From Marinomonas agarivorans (lineage in GTDB: Bacteria > Pseudomonadota > Gammaproteobacteria > Pseudomonadales > Marinomonadaceae), in contig NHNK02000006.1 of NCBI GenBank assembly GCA_002173415.2, positions 62,001-126,000 on the forward strand: a stretch of 64,000 nt of DNA. Direction: 5' to 3'. The stretch's first letter is position 1. The number at the start of each line of letters is the position of its first letter. Shown here piece after piece: positions 1 through 8,610 of this stretch. The notes under the pieces are model-generated. The model worked only from the letters and a program-made list of their open reading frames with translations, made no database searches and was not told the DNA's origin. The translations under genes were made by a program, and so were the position numbers.

Positions 1-93
1 TCGGCTGCCATGCCCACAAATCATGATGCCCGCTTTCTTTGCTGGCACAGTTGCATTATCAAGGCCTTCTACATGTGTGTTTGTGTATTTCAT
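1..93 (-). CDS. CbiX-like cobaltochelatase domain protein, N-terminus only (cut by window edge)
   Basis: An ATG at 91-93 on the minus strand opens a frame that is still open at base 1, giving 31 residues. The last ones read GIMICGHGSR. The GHGSR signature is typical of the start of the CbiX/CbiK sirohydrochlorin cobaltochelatase family. An AGAG sequence lies about 8 nt upstream of the ATG. It is the next gene downstream of cobN, 63 bp away on the same strand, which fits a B12 operon. In some bacteria a CbiX domain is fused to precorrin-8X methylmutase (CobH), so the full gene could be such a fusion; the window cannot tell. The frame, motif and position are seen; the exact function is inferred. 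Confidence 0.55.
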   Translation of the reverse strand, partial: MKYTNTHVEGLDNATVPAKKAGIMICGHGSR

Positions 94-156
94 GAGGTGT
101 ACTCTATTTTCTCTATCAATTTTAATGAGTCTTTAATCAGTGATTATTATAATGAC

Positions 157-3100
157 TTAATTTGCTTGCTCTTGCTGCTGATCCAAATCAAGCAACAAGT
201 CTTGGAGGCGTTCAGCATAATTCGCCTCATCTTGCCACATCCCTCGCTGGCAGGCTTCTAATAAACGTTCTGCCATTTCCTCCAACGCATTGGGGTTTGC
301 TTGCCTTAAAAAGGCCTGATTATTGCTGTCGAATAATAAGGTGTCGCATATTTTTTCATATTGATAATCGGCAACAAGGTCCGTAGTCGCATCATAAGCA
401 AATAAGTAATCTACGGTTGCAGCCATTTCAAAGGCGCCTTTATAGCCATGTTCTTGCATGGCATGAATCCATTTTGGGTTAAGCACTCTGGAACGAATTA
501 CCCGATTCAGCTCTTCTTGCAGTGTCCGTACTTTTGGTATTGCTGGGTTAGAGTGATCATTATGATAAACCTCTGGCGTAGCATGGCCATATGCTCGCAC
601 GGCATTGGTCATACCACCTTGAAACTGATAATAATCGTCAGAGTCCAGTAAATCATGTTCTCGATTATCTTGATTTTGCACTACCGCTTCTAATTGAGAA
701 AGCTGGTGCACAAAAGCGTTTTTTGCTTCAATGCCATCAAAGTGACCTTGGGCATTTTTAACACCATAAGCATAGCCTCCCCAGTTGACATAAGCTTCGG
801 CTAAATCTGCACTTGTGTCCCAACAGCCTTCATCAATCAGCCCTTGTAAACCAGCGCCATAAGCCCCCGGTTTACTACCAAACACGCGATAACTTGCCTG
901 TTGACGTGCTTGCTCAAGTGACATGCCTTGTTGTTGCAACTTTTTTGTTTGAGATTCGATGTTGGCACGAATTGTATTGTCTTGCCCTGGCTCTTCATAG
1001 GCGGCAATGGCTTCCACCGCTTTCTGATACAGACGCATCACATTGGCAAAGGCATCACGAAAAAAGCCAGATACACGTAGGGTCACGTCAACCCTCGGTC
1101 GCCCAAGCAACATACAGGGTATAACCTCAATGTCTACCACCCGATTTGAGCCTTCGGCCCACACTGGTCGTACTCCCATCAAGGCTAACGCTTGAGCAAT
1201 ATCATCGCCGCCTGTGCGCATGGTTGCCGTCCCCCAAACAGACAAGCCAAGCGTTCTCGGGTAATCGCCATGCTTTTGTAGATGACGTTCGATCAGTGCC
1301 TGTGCCGACTTTTCCCCTAAGGCCCAAGCGGCAGCAGATGGAATTGCCCGATTATCAACAGAGAAAAAATTACGCCCTGTTGGCAAGGTATCCAATCGAC
1401 CTCGGGTTGGTGCACCACTGGGCCCTGGTGGAATAAAGCCAGCATTCAAGCCGGTTATAATGGCATCAATTTCAGCCATCGCACTCTGTTGTAAGGCAGG
1501 GATTAACATATGACGGGCCTGTTGTAGCACCAAATGTGTTGCGGGATAATTCGCTTGCAATTCACGCTCATTTAGAAGGTGGTGTTGTGGCATATCCAAT
1601 CGTTGTTCTACGCTAAATAGTTGTTCCATGCTCAATAAATGGCATTTTATAAGTTCTACCGCACAACGCTCCAGTCGTTCTTTGGTGTCCGCATGGGTTC
1701 GCCACGAGGCGGAATCCAGCATTTGCAATACCTCTGGTTGTGGCCCATGCCAATCAGAGACGTCCACAGCCATAGGGTTAAAATCCAGTGCTGGCACTAA
1801 AAAGCCAAAATCTTGCGCTAGCGCTTGAATAATACCCATGTCCTGAGGTTCTTTCCCTCTTGGTAAACGCAGTAATGCCACCAGAGTATCCGCCAATTTA
1901 TCTAATGCCGGCAATTGCCCTAAACGATGCAAACCATAGCGAATTTGCGCATCTTTAATTTCACACAGATAAGTATCTAATGACATTAATAGTGCATCGT
2001 CTTGATCCACCTCACCTTGGGTTGAAACCTCTAATTCCTCCAGTAAGTGACTCTTTTTTACCAAGGCGATAATTTGCGCTTTTAGCCACTCTTCACGGCG
2101 TTTATCCATGCCCAGTGCCTGATAATACTCGTCGACAAGATTTTCAAGCTCAAGCAATTCGCCATAACTTTCTGCACGGGTCATCGGCGGCATGAGGTGG
2201 TCAATAATAGCAGCCTGTGTTCGTCGCTTTGCTTGCGCGCCTTCACCTGGGTCATTAACAATAAAAGGGTAAAAATGAGGCGTCGGACCTAAAGCAATAT
2301 CTGGCCAACATTGATCCGATAACGCTGCCCCTTTACCTGGGAGCCATTCTAGGTTGCCATGTTTACCAACATGGATAATGGCATCAACTTGGTAGATGTG
2401 GCGTAGCCAAAAATAGTACGCAAGATAACTGTGTGGTGGTACTAAATCTGGGTCATGATAATTGGCCACCAAGTCCAAATTAAAGCCTCGGGCAGGTTGA
2501 ATACCAACAAAAATATCGCCTAGGCGAATGCCGGCAAGCATGATACGAGCAACGCCGTCTTGCCAACGACACTTATGGTCTTCTTCGGGTTGCCCCCAAC
2601 GTTCAATAACAGCCTGTTGAGCAGAGGCAGGCAATAAGGCGAAATAGGTTTTATAGTCATCAATCGCCAGACTTTGCCAACAGCCCAAGTAATGCAGTGT
2701 GTTTGGGTTGTTGGTAATACTGCCCAACAAGGTTTGTATGAGGTCATCGCCATTAGCTGGTAACTCATCAATCGAATAACCAGACCGTGCCAAGGCTTGT
2801 AAAATGTGTACTGTTGACGCTGGCGTGTCCAAACCAACGCCATTGCCAATGCGCCCATCTTTGGTCGGGTAATTGGCTAACATCAGCGCAATACGCTTCT
2901 CTTTGTTGGTTTTTGTGGCTAGGCGAATATAGGCTTTTGCCAGTTGAGCAACAAAAGTAGCTCGTTCAGGTTGAATGGCATAACGTACGAGATCAATCTG
3001 GCAGGCGTCGTCATAATGGCTCATGGTTTTGAAGCTGATAGCGCGGGTAATAATCCGACCATCTAATTCGGGAAGTACAATCTGCATGGCCATATCTCGG

Positions 3101-4128
3101 TGACGTAACCCTTGCGTTTGGGCATGCCAATCCTCTTCTGTGCTGCTGGATAAAATCAGTTGCAGCACAGGCATAGAGCGATTAAAAACCGAATCGAAAG
3201 CCGTAGGTGCTGCACCTAAAGCAGGATTGCCAGATTTATTGTCTGAATTGCTACCCGATTTATTAGTAGCAAAGCCCGTGGTATTTAATACGATCTGTAC
3301 CTTGGTCTGCTCAAGCAAGACATTGAGTTTTTCCAGTACCTCATCGTCTTTTAAAGAGGTCACGGCCACAGCCAATGGCGTCAATGCCTGTTGCTGTAAA
3401 ATGTCAATCAAGGCATCAAACATGGCGGTATTACCGCTTTGCAAATGGCTACGATAAAAAATAACCAGACAGACAGAATTTGCATGGGGAAAACACTGCC
3501 GCCACTGCGCCAAACTGATGCTAGTGCCATTGCGATAAATTAAGCAGTTGCCTAGCTCTTTGGGTGGTAAAAGCGCCGCTTTTTTATCATGTATTTGGGG
3601 TTCATAAGTCGGCAAACGTGACCATAAATAGTGCAGTAATGCCTTGATATTATCAGGGCCACTATGACGTAAATAGCGCCATACAACTTGATATTCTGCT
3701 TGGGTAAGATGGTTGGGAGTAAGTTGACAGGCGCTTTGCAAATCAGGATCAGGCGCATCATCCCCAGGGACGAGAATAAGCGTACGGCCGGTTTTGGCTT
3801 CAGCCCAGTGCACAAGGCGCTCGTAACCATAGGGCCAGTAGTGCTTGCCCCCCAAAAAAGACACTAACACCACGCTGGCGTGCTCCAGCACTTTGTCTTC
3901 GTAAAGATCAAACGCCGCAGGCTTGAGTAACTGCATCCAATTCGCAAGACGAATCGTCGGCAGTGTCTGTCCTTTATAGGTTTGCCGAAATTGCTGAGCC
4001 CCTTGGGCTAACGCACTCAGCAATGAGTCGGCTGCTGCCATGATGATGATATCACCCGCGGTTTGGTTTAAATCAATAATGCCTTCATCATCGACAAAAC
4101 CACCCGGTTTAGCGGCTAATAAATGCAT
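157..4128 (-). CDS. cobN: Cobaltochelatase subunit CobN (aerobic B12 pathway)
   Basis: Large subunit of the ATP-dependent cobaltochelatase that inserts cobalt into hydrogenobyrinic acid a,c-diamide. It works with CobS and CobT or with ChlI/ChlD-like partners, none of which are in the window. The protein has 1323 residues, normal for CobN/BchH-type H subunits. It carries the conserved HVGKHGNLEWLPGK segment and the C-terminal YAYDATTDLVADYQYEK region typical of CobN. It begins MHLLAAKPGG, a common CobN start. It is cytoplasmic. The gene follows cobW (80 bp gap) and precedes the CbiX-like gene, so it probably lies in a cobJ-cobM-cobW-cobN transcript. The identification is secure from overall sequence. 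Confidence 0.95.
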   Translation of the reverse strand: MHLLAAKPGGFVDDEGIIDLNQTAGDIIIMAAADSLLSALAQGAQQFRQTYKGQTLPTIRLANWMQLLKPAAFDLYEDKVLEHASVVLVSFLGGKHYWPYGYERLVHWAEAKTGRTLILVPGDDAPDPDLQSACQLTPNHLTQAEYQVVWRYLRHSGPDNIKALLHYLWSRLPTYEPQIHDKKAALLPPKELGNCLIYRNGTSISLAQWRQCFPHANSVCLVIFYRSHLQSGNTAMFDALIDILQQQALTPLAVAVTSLKDDEVLEKLNVLLEQTKVQIVLNTTGFATNKSGSNSDNKSGNPALGAAPTAFDSVFNRSMPVLQLILSSSTEEDWHAQTQGLRHRDMAMQIVLPELDGRIITRAISFKTMSHYDDACQIDLVRYAIQPERATFVAQLAKAYIRLATKTNKEKRIALMLANYPTKDGRIGNGVGLDTPASTVHILQALARSGYSIDELPANGDDLIQTLLGSITNNPNTLHYLGCWQSLAIDDYKTYFALLPASAQQAVIERWGQPEEDHKCRWQDGVARIMLAGIRLGDIFVGIQPARGFNLDLVANYHDPDLVPPHSYLAYYFWLRHIYQVDAIIHVGKHGNLEWLPGKGAALSDQCWPDIALGPTPHFYPFIVNDPGEGAQAKRRTQAAIIDHLMPPMTRAESYGELLELENLVDEYYQALGMDKRREEWLKAQIIALVKKSHLLEELEVSTQGEVDQDDALLMSLDTYLCEIKDAQIRYGLHRLGQLPALDKLADTLVALLRLPRGKEPQDMGIIQALAQDFGFLVPALDFNPMAVDVSDWHGPQPEVLQMLDSASWRTHADTKERLERCAVELIKCHLLSMEQLFSVEQRLDMPQHHLLNERELQANYPATHLVLQQARHMLIPALQQSAMAEIDAIITGLNAGFIPPGPSGAPTRGRLDTLPTGRNFFSVDNRAIPSAAAWALGEKSAQALIERHLQKHGDYPRTLGLSVWGTATMRTGGDDIAQALALMGVRPVWAEGSNRVVDIEVIPCMLLGRPRVDVTLRVSGFFRDAFANVMRLYQKAVEAIAAYEEPGQDNTIRANIESQTKKLQQQGMSLEQARQQASYRVFGSKPGAYGAGLQGLIDEGCWDTSADLAEAYVNWGGYAYGVKNAQGHFDGIEAKNAFVHQLSQLEAVVQNQDNREHDLLDSDDYYQFQGGMTNAVRAYGHATPEVYHNDHSNPAIPKVRTLQEELNRVIRSRVLNPKWIHAMQEHGYKGAFEMAATVDYLFAYDATTDLVADYQYEKICDTLLFDSNNQAFLRQANPNALEEMAERLLEACQRGMWQDEANYAERLQDLLLDLDQQQEQAN

Positions 4129-4208
4129 TACACCCTTCCCGTCATCACTATTAATTAATAAAAATTAGGTTCAAACACCAACGAAAAGACCCATCATTAG
4201 GCCAATCA

Positions 4209-5291
4209 TTACTCTGCCAATTGCGCCTTTAATTGCGCTTCTATTGCGGTTTTATCAAGCTGTTTGCCAATAAAAACCAACTGGGTTTGACGTGCTTCGT
4301 CTTGACGCCATAGGCGATCGAAATAGTGGTCTAAACGCTTACCAACAACTTGAAAAACTTGACGCATGGGTTTTGCCTTTACCGCGGCAAACCCTTTGAT
4401 GCGGTAAATATGGTAGCGATTCATTAGCTCTGTCAGGGCGTTTTGTAGTTGACTTGAATCCACATCACCAAAACGCAACACGAATGAATCGAAATGATCA
4501 TGGGCGTGGTCATGCTCTTCCCCGTGAGCGTGATGATGGTCATGGTGATTATGCACTGCATCAATGCGTGTTTCTGTCGCGGCCTCCATTCCCAACAACA
4601 TATCCAACGGGGCAATACCATGATTGATGTAGGCGGTTTTCACATTAGCAGGCACGCCTGTATTCACGACATTTTGTACTTGCTGTTGTTCCGCTTCGCT
4701 TAACAAGTCACTTTTACTGACTACCACTAAATCCGCGGCACTTAGTTGGTCGTCTAATAACTCTTGCAAACTAGGGTCATGATCAAGGCTGTCATCGGCC
4801 AAACGCTGTTGTTGAACTTTTTCTTCATCATGGGCAAAACGTCCTGCGGCTACCGCAGGGCCATCAACCACAGTAATTACCGCATCTACCGTACAATGCT
4901 CTTGAATACCGGGCCAATTAAATGCCTGCACTAATGGCTTAGGTAAGGCCAAACCACTGGTTTCAATCAGGATATGATCAATATCCTCTCGACGTTCAAC
5001 CAACTGTTGCATGACAGGTAGAAATTCTTCTTCGACGGTGCAACAAATACAGCCGTTTGCCAATTCATAAAAACCGTCATCCCCTTGTTGAGCGGCAACA
5101 TCCTCGGCGTCATCACAATCCAATGGGCAAGAACGTAATAATTCGGAATCAATATCTAACTCACCAAATTCGTTGACAATAACGGCAATACGTTTGCCTG
5201 CGGCTTGCCTTAGCACGTTGGACAATAAGGTGGTTTTACCACTGCCTAGGAAACCCGTCACAATGGTTGTTGGTATTTTATTAAGTTGCAT
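4209..5291 (-). CDS. cobW: CobW family GTPase/metallochaperone (COG0523)
   Basis: G3E-family P-loop GTPase thought to support metal (cobalt) delivery in aerobic cobalamin synthesis. It has a Walker A motif GFLGSGKTT near the N-terminus, the metal-binding GCICC motif (CxCC), and a long His-rich stretch about two thirds along (HNHHDHHHAH and following) before the CobW C-terminal domain. The ATG at 5291 is preferred over an upstream in-frame start at 5309 because GAGGGA lies just upstream at good spacing and the upstream start would overlap cobM. The preceding gene is cobM, 14 bp away. Role within COG0523 is inferred from location among cob genes; some family members handle zinc instead. Confidence 0.9.
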   Translation of the reverse strand: MQLNKIPTTIVTGFLGSGKTTLLSNVLRQAAGKRIAVIVNEFGELDIDSELLRSCPLDCDDAEDVAAQQGDDGFYELANGCICCTVEEEFLPVMQQLVERREDIDHILIETSGLALPKPLVQAFNWPGIQEHCTVDAVITVVDGPAVAAGRFAHDEEKVQQQRLADDSLDHDPSLQELLDDQLSAADLVVVSKSDLLSEAEQQQVQNVVNTGVPANVKTAYINHGIAPLDMLLGMEAATETRIDAVHNHHDHHHAHGEEHDHAHDHFDSFVLRFGDVDSSQLQNALTELMNRYHIYRIKGFAAVKAKPMRQVFQVVGKRLDHYFDRLWRQDEARQTQLVFIGKQLDKTAIEAQLKAQLAE

Positions 5292-5305
5292 ACATTCCCT
5301 CAGCC

Positions 5306-6127
5306 TCAAACAAGAGGCGGCTCTATTTGTTTGGTTGATTGCTTTTTTGGTGGATTGTTTTGTTTGGTTGATTGCTTTTTACGAAATAGGTTTGGTTGGT
5401 TTTTATCGTATAAGTACGAGTCATTAAATTCGTTAGTGTCTAAGACATGCCCGACTAGAATCAAGCTCGTGAGGGTAAACTTCTTCTCTCTCACCTTGCT
5501 GACAATATCGCCCAGTGTGCCAGTAACATAATCTTGATCAGGCCAACTGGCACGATAGCACACAGCAACAGGGCAATCGGCGCCATAGTAAGGTTCAAGC
5601 TCGGCGACAATTTTATGAATTTTGGTAATACCAAGGTGAATCGCCAGAGTTGCGCCACTTTGCGCTAAGGCAGGCAATCGCTCTCGTTCTGGAAACGGCG
5701 TTTTACCTTCATAGCGAGTCATAATGACGGTTTGAGAAACACCCGATAGGGTTAACTCTTTGCGTAACAATGCCGCCGATGCGGCAACGGCGCTCACACC
5801 GGGGATCACTTCATAATTAATATTAAGCGCTTCTAACCGTCGAATTTGTTCGCCGATTGCGCCGTACAATGCAGGGTCACCACATTGTAAACGCGCTACA
5901 TCTTTTCCTTCGCGGTCTGCTTGGACAATAATGGCGGTCGTTTCATCCAAATTCAAAGAAGCCGAGTTATGGATAGCTTCAGCAGTATTTTCTACTGAAG
6001 CAAGCACTTCTCGTGGAATTAGCGAACCTGCATATAAAACAATAGGGCAGTGTTCAAGTGTTCGCATGCCTTTAATCGTCATTAAATCTGGATCACCCGG
6101 TCCTGCGCCAATAAAATAAACTGTCAT
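5306..6127 (-). CDS. cobM: Precorrin-4 C11-methyltransferase CobM with repeated C-terminal tail
   Basis: SAM-dependent methyltransferase that methylates precorrin-4 at C11 to give precorrin-5. The N-terminus YFIGAGPGDPDLMTIKG carries the tetrapyrrole methylase SAM-binding GAGPGDP motif, and the LQCGDPALYGA and EVIPGVSA motifs follow. The start at 6127 has an AGGG sequence about 8 nt upstream. The protein has 273 residues, about 15-20 more than usual. The extra part is a basic, Q/P-rich tail built from a doubled heptapeptide KKQSTKQ followed by PP. It is encoded by a 33-bp near-tandem duplication at 5326-5380, just before the cobW start. The core identification is firm; whether the tail matters is unknown. 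Confidence 0.93.
   Translation of the reverse strand: MTVYFIGAGPGDPDLMTIKGMRTLEHCPIVLYAGSLIPREVLASVENTAEAIHNSASLNLDETTAIIVQADREGKDVARLQCGDPALYGAIGEQIRRLEALNINYEVIPGVSAVAASAALLRKELTLSGVSQTVIMTRYEGKTPFPERERLPALAQSGATLAIHLGITKIHKIVAELEPYYGADCPVAVCYRASWPDQDYVTGTLGDIVSKVREKKFTLTSLILVGHVLDTNEFNDSYLYDKNQPNLFRKKQSTKQNNPPKKQSTKQIEPPLV
5326..5380 (-). repeat. 33-bp-period direct repeat in the 3' end of cobM
   Basis: The 22-bp sequence at 5326-5347 recurs identically at 5359-5380, an offset of 33 bp (11 codons). The spacer between them is a degraded third copy of the same TTTGGTTGATTG-like sequence. It encodes the doubled KKQSTKQ element at the CobM C-terminus. The period is a multiple of three, so copy-number changes would stay in frame. 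Confidence 0.8.
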
Positions 6128-6203
6128 CTACTTGCCCTATTTTTATATATTTTGGTCTTATTTGTTACGATCATGCTGCCTTATTGATAATAGATAGTCA
6201 TTA

Positions 6204-7001
6204 TTAAGCGAGCTTTTTACTATACCCTCTTGGAGTATAAATCCATTCTTGCTGTCCATTCACAATATGACGAGATTCACTGTTACCGACGCTAACCATA
6301 GTAAACATATCTACTTGACTCGCATCCAATTCAGCTAGTGTTGTTAAACGAATTGTTTCATCTGGACGTGTTAATTGGCGACCAATTAACACAGGGGTGG
6401 TTGCAGGTCGGTATTGCAATAATACATCTCGCGCATGATTAAGTTGCCAATCACGCTTTTTTGAAACAGGATTATAAAAAGACACCACAAAATCCCCTTG
6501 GCCTGCCGCGTGAATACGTTTGTCGATGGTTTGCCAAGGTGTTAATAAATCCGATAACGAAATCGTACAAAAATCGTGCCCCAATATGGCACCGACTCGA
6601 CTAGCACCTGCTTGCATCGCCGATATACCGGGTATCACCTCTATCTCAACCTCCAACCATTCAGGGTGCTTTTCTCGCCCTTCTAGTTGCCGATCAATCA
6701 GTTCAAAAACCAAGGTTGCCATCGCATAAATGCCAATATCACCACTGGAAATCAATGCAGTTGGTTTACCTTGAGCAGCTAAATCCAGTGCTAAACGTGC
6801 ACGATTGCTCTCCTCTCCTAGGGGCAAATTATGATGCGACTTGCCTTGCATCAGCTGTGTTCCTAGTAATTCTAAGTAATACCCATATGCCACCAAATCT
6901 GAGCAGTGTTGCAATGCAGCTAATGCATTTGGCGCTACCAGCCCTAAATCTCCTGGCCCCATTCCTATGACAAATAGTTTGCGCATGTCGCTTTTATTCA
7001 T
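6204..7001 (-). CDS. cobJ: Precorrin-3B C17-methyltransferase CobJ
   Basis: SAM-dependent enzyme that methylates precorrin-3B at C17 with ring contraction, giving precorrin-4, the substrate of CobM, whose gene follows 76 bp downstream. The protein starts near MRKLFVIGMGPGD with the tetrapyrrole methylase glycine-rich motif, followed by SSGDIGIYAMA and EVIPGISAMQAGASR, and the CobJ-typical DFCTISLSDLLTPW and VVSFYNPVSKKR segments. It has about 265 residues, normal for CobJ. Starts at 7010 (TTG), 7001 (ATG) or 6986 (ATG) are possible and none has an ideal ribosome site; 7001 is chosen as the first ATG. It appears to be the first cob gene of this strand run. Confidence 0.92.
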   Translation of the reverse strand: MNKSDMRKLFVIGMGPGDLGLVAPNALAALQHCSDLVAYGYYLELLGTQLMQGKSHHNLPLGEESNRARLALDLAAQGKPTALISSGDIGIYAMATLVFELIDRQLEGREKHPEWLEVEIEVIPGISAMQAGASRVGAILGHDFCTISLSDLLTPWQTIDKRIHAAGQGDFVVSFYNPVSKKRDWQLNHARDVLLQYRPATTPVLIGRQLTRPDETIRLTTLAELDASQVDMFTMVSVGNSESRHIVNGQQEWIYTPRGYSKKLA

Positions 7002-7162
7002 TACTGACAATAGCCTTAATTCAAACTGTTAATGGCGCCCATTGTACAGGAGATTCAACCTTGGCAATAAACCAACTGGATGAAAAGCACTTGAAAAAAA
7101 ATGAGATATGTTCAAGATAGCTTTATATGATTGTTTATTAACACTTTTATGGATTGCGAAAC

Positions 7163-7702
7163 ATGCAAAGCTCATCGATTAATGTGATTGTTGGTTCACG
7201 AAACCCAGTCAAAATAAATGCGGCCCATAAGGCCTTGTCGCAATTGTTCTCTCATCAAAAAGTCAATTGCACTGGAATTCATGCTCCTTCTGGGGTGGCT
7301 AGACAGCCAATGACACTAGCAGAAACTCGATTAGGCGCAATAAATCGTGCGAGTTATTGTCGCAATAATACCGAAGCCGATTTTTATATTGCCATCGAAG
7401 GTGGAGTGGACGTACTAGAAGATGGGCCCGTGACTTTTGCCTATGTTGCCATATTAGATAACGACACTCGCTCCATCACGTGTAGCGCACAGTTACCCTT
7501 ACCAAAATACGTTTATCAAGGTTTATTAGATGAAGAAGAGCTTGGTGATGTGATGGATAAAATGTTCAATACCAACAATATTAAACAAAAAGAGGGAGCG
7601 ATTGGTTTACTGACTAAAAATTTGGTCACCCGCGAAACTTGCTACACCCAAGCAGTGATCATGGCAATGGCACCTTTTTTAAATAAAAGTCTGTATGAAT
7701 AG
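7163..7702 (+). CDS. yjjX: Inosine/xanthosine triphosphatase, YjjX family
   Basis: House-cleaning nucleotidase that removes ITP/XTP from the nucleotide pool; it is a YjjX/NTPase family member. The N-terminus carries VIVGSRNPVKINAAHKAL, the SxNPVK nucleotide-binding signature, followed by ARQPMTLAETRLGAINRA and FYIAIEGGVD. It has about 180 residues, matching the family. The ATG at 7163 is used; an in-frame TTG at 7154 is also possible. The gene is monocistronic, divergent from cobJ and convergent with the peroxiredoxin gene, with a shared terminator between them. Confidence 0.88.
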   Translation: MQSSSINVIVGSRNPVKINAAHKALSQLFSHQKVNCTGIHAPSGVARQPMTLAETRLGAINRASYCRNNTEADFYIAIEGGVDVLEDGPVTFAYVAILDNDTRSITCSAQLPLPKYVYQGLLDEEELGDVMDKMFNTNNIKQKEGAIGLLTKNLVTRETCYTQAVIMAMAPFLNKSLYE

Positions 7703-7714
7703 TAATACGAGTAT

Positions 7715-7754
7715 AAAAATGCCGACTCCCACTTTTTACCTATCGAGAGTCGGC
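7715..7754 (-). terminator. Rho-independent terminator between yjjX and the peroxiredoxin gene
   Basis: GCCGACTC at 7721-7728 pairs perfectly with GAGTCGGC at 7747-7754. Read on the minus strand the stem is followed by ATTTTTA, a U-tract, so it best serves the peroxiredoxin gene ending at 7781. It could also stop yjjX transcripts arriving on the plus strand. Confidence 0.75.
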
Positions 7755-7780
7755 CTTTCATCACAGCACTCTTACCACTG

Positions 7781-8425
7781 TTATAGTGTTTGTAATGCTT
7801 TTACCACTTCTGATGGTTCTTGACGTTTTGTGTAATCCGCATCAACAAAAGCGCTTGCCACTTTGCCATCTTTGCCAATGACAAACGTTGCCGCTAAAGG
7901 CAGATCAAATTGGTTTGCACCGTTGTGTTTTTCGACATCGATGCCAAAAGACAAGTAGATAGGACGCAGCTCTTCTGGTAAAGAAAATACAAGACCAAGT
8001 TGCTTGGCATAGTCTGAGTTCGCATCGGTTAACACCTCAAATTCCAGCGCGTTTTTTTCTGCCGTTGATAACGACTCATCTGGCAATTCTGGTGTGATGG
8101 CCACTAACGTTGCATTTTCGGCTTTTATATTGGCTAACTGATCCTGATACGCCTTCAACTCCAAGTTGCAGTATGGGCACCAACCACCACGATAGAAAGT
8201 CACAACAACAGGACCTTTTGTAAGCAAATCAGCTAAAGCAACCGTGTTGCCATTCTGATTTGGCAATGAAAAACTCGGAAAAACATCCGCCACTTTTGGC
8301 GCATTATTAACGATACCAGACTCAGCAAGTTGTTGGGTTGCAATCTGCATAACTTCTTGAATATCGGTAGGCACTTTTTGGCGAAATCCCGCTTTATAAT
8401 CTGCGATTTGATCTTGTAATGACAT
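7781..8425 (-). CDS. Peroxiredoxin-like thiol reductase (AhpC/TSA family)
   Basis: Thioredoxin-fold AhpC/TSA protein expected to reduce peroxides. The central segment FYRGGWCPYCNLELKAYQ holds a CPYC pair in the position of the peroxidatic cysteine region. The preceding PSFSLPNQNGNTVALADLL is the usual start of the fold. It has about 214 residues with an N-terminal helical extension of some 50 residues, as in the peroxiredoxin-like alkyl hydroperoxide reductase group. The start at 8425 (MSLQDQIADY) is preferred because GAGG lies about 7 nt upstream. It is divergent from a TetR regulator, and the two share an operator region, so oxidative or electrophile control by that regulator is a reasonable inference. 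There is no signal peptide. Confidence 0.85.
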   Translation of the reverse strand: MSLQDQIADYKAGFRQKVPTDIQEVMQIATQQLAESGIVNNAPKVADVFPSFSLPNQNGNTVALADLLTKGPVVVTFYRGGWCPYCNLELKAYQDQLANIKAENATLVAITPELPDESLSTAEKNALEFEVLTDANSDYAKQLGLVFSLPEELRPIYLSFGIDVEKHNGANQFDLPLAATFVIGKDGKVASAFVDADYTKRQEPSEVVKALQTL

Positions 8426-8494
8426 GAAAAACCTCATTAATTGTTTGTGTTTAAGAATGGCTTATTCGAAAGCTGTAAATATTCAAACACAAAC

Positions 8495-8534
8495 TTGAAT
8501 GATCATTCAACAACTATTTTGAATGATCATTCAA
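8495..8534. promoter_or_regulatory. Two identical 16-bp palindromes: likely TetR-family operators
   Basis: TTGAATGATCATTCAA occurs at 8495-8510 and again at 8519-8534. Each is a perfect 16-bp palindrome, and the copies are 24 bp apart from start to start, a little over two helical turns. They lie in the 185-bp space between the divergent peroxiredoxin gene and the TetR gene. TGAATGATCATTCA-type sites are typical of TetR operators that overlap promoters. Autoregulation and control of the peroxiredoxin gene are inferred. Confidence 0.85.
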
Positions 8535-8610
8535 TTATTTGTCATCACCCCTTAATAATGGCTATACTGCTACTCTTAAACATCAATTTGCTACAAACAG
8601 GCTGTACCAA

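Noticed and set aside
10-261. Plus-strand 83-codon frame at the left edge.
   Set aside because: It overlaps the cobN 3' end and the CbiX-like start on the opposite strand and reads as a low-quality Leu/Ile-rich peptide.
813-1436. Plus-strand open frames opposite cobN.
   Set aside because: No ribosome site or recognisable protein; cobN is continuous and well conserved on the other strand.
7002-7162. Possible cobalamin riboswitch before the cob genes.
   Set aside because: I could not find a B12-box-like sequence or supporting stems upstream of cobJ.
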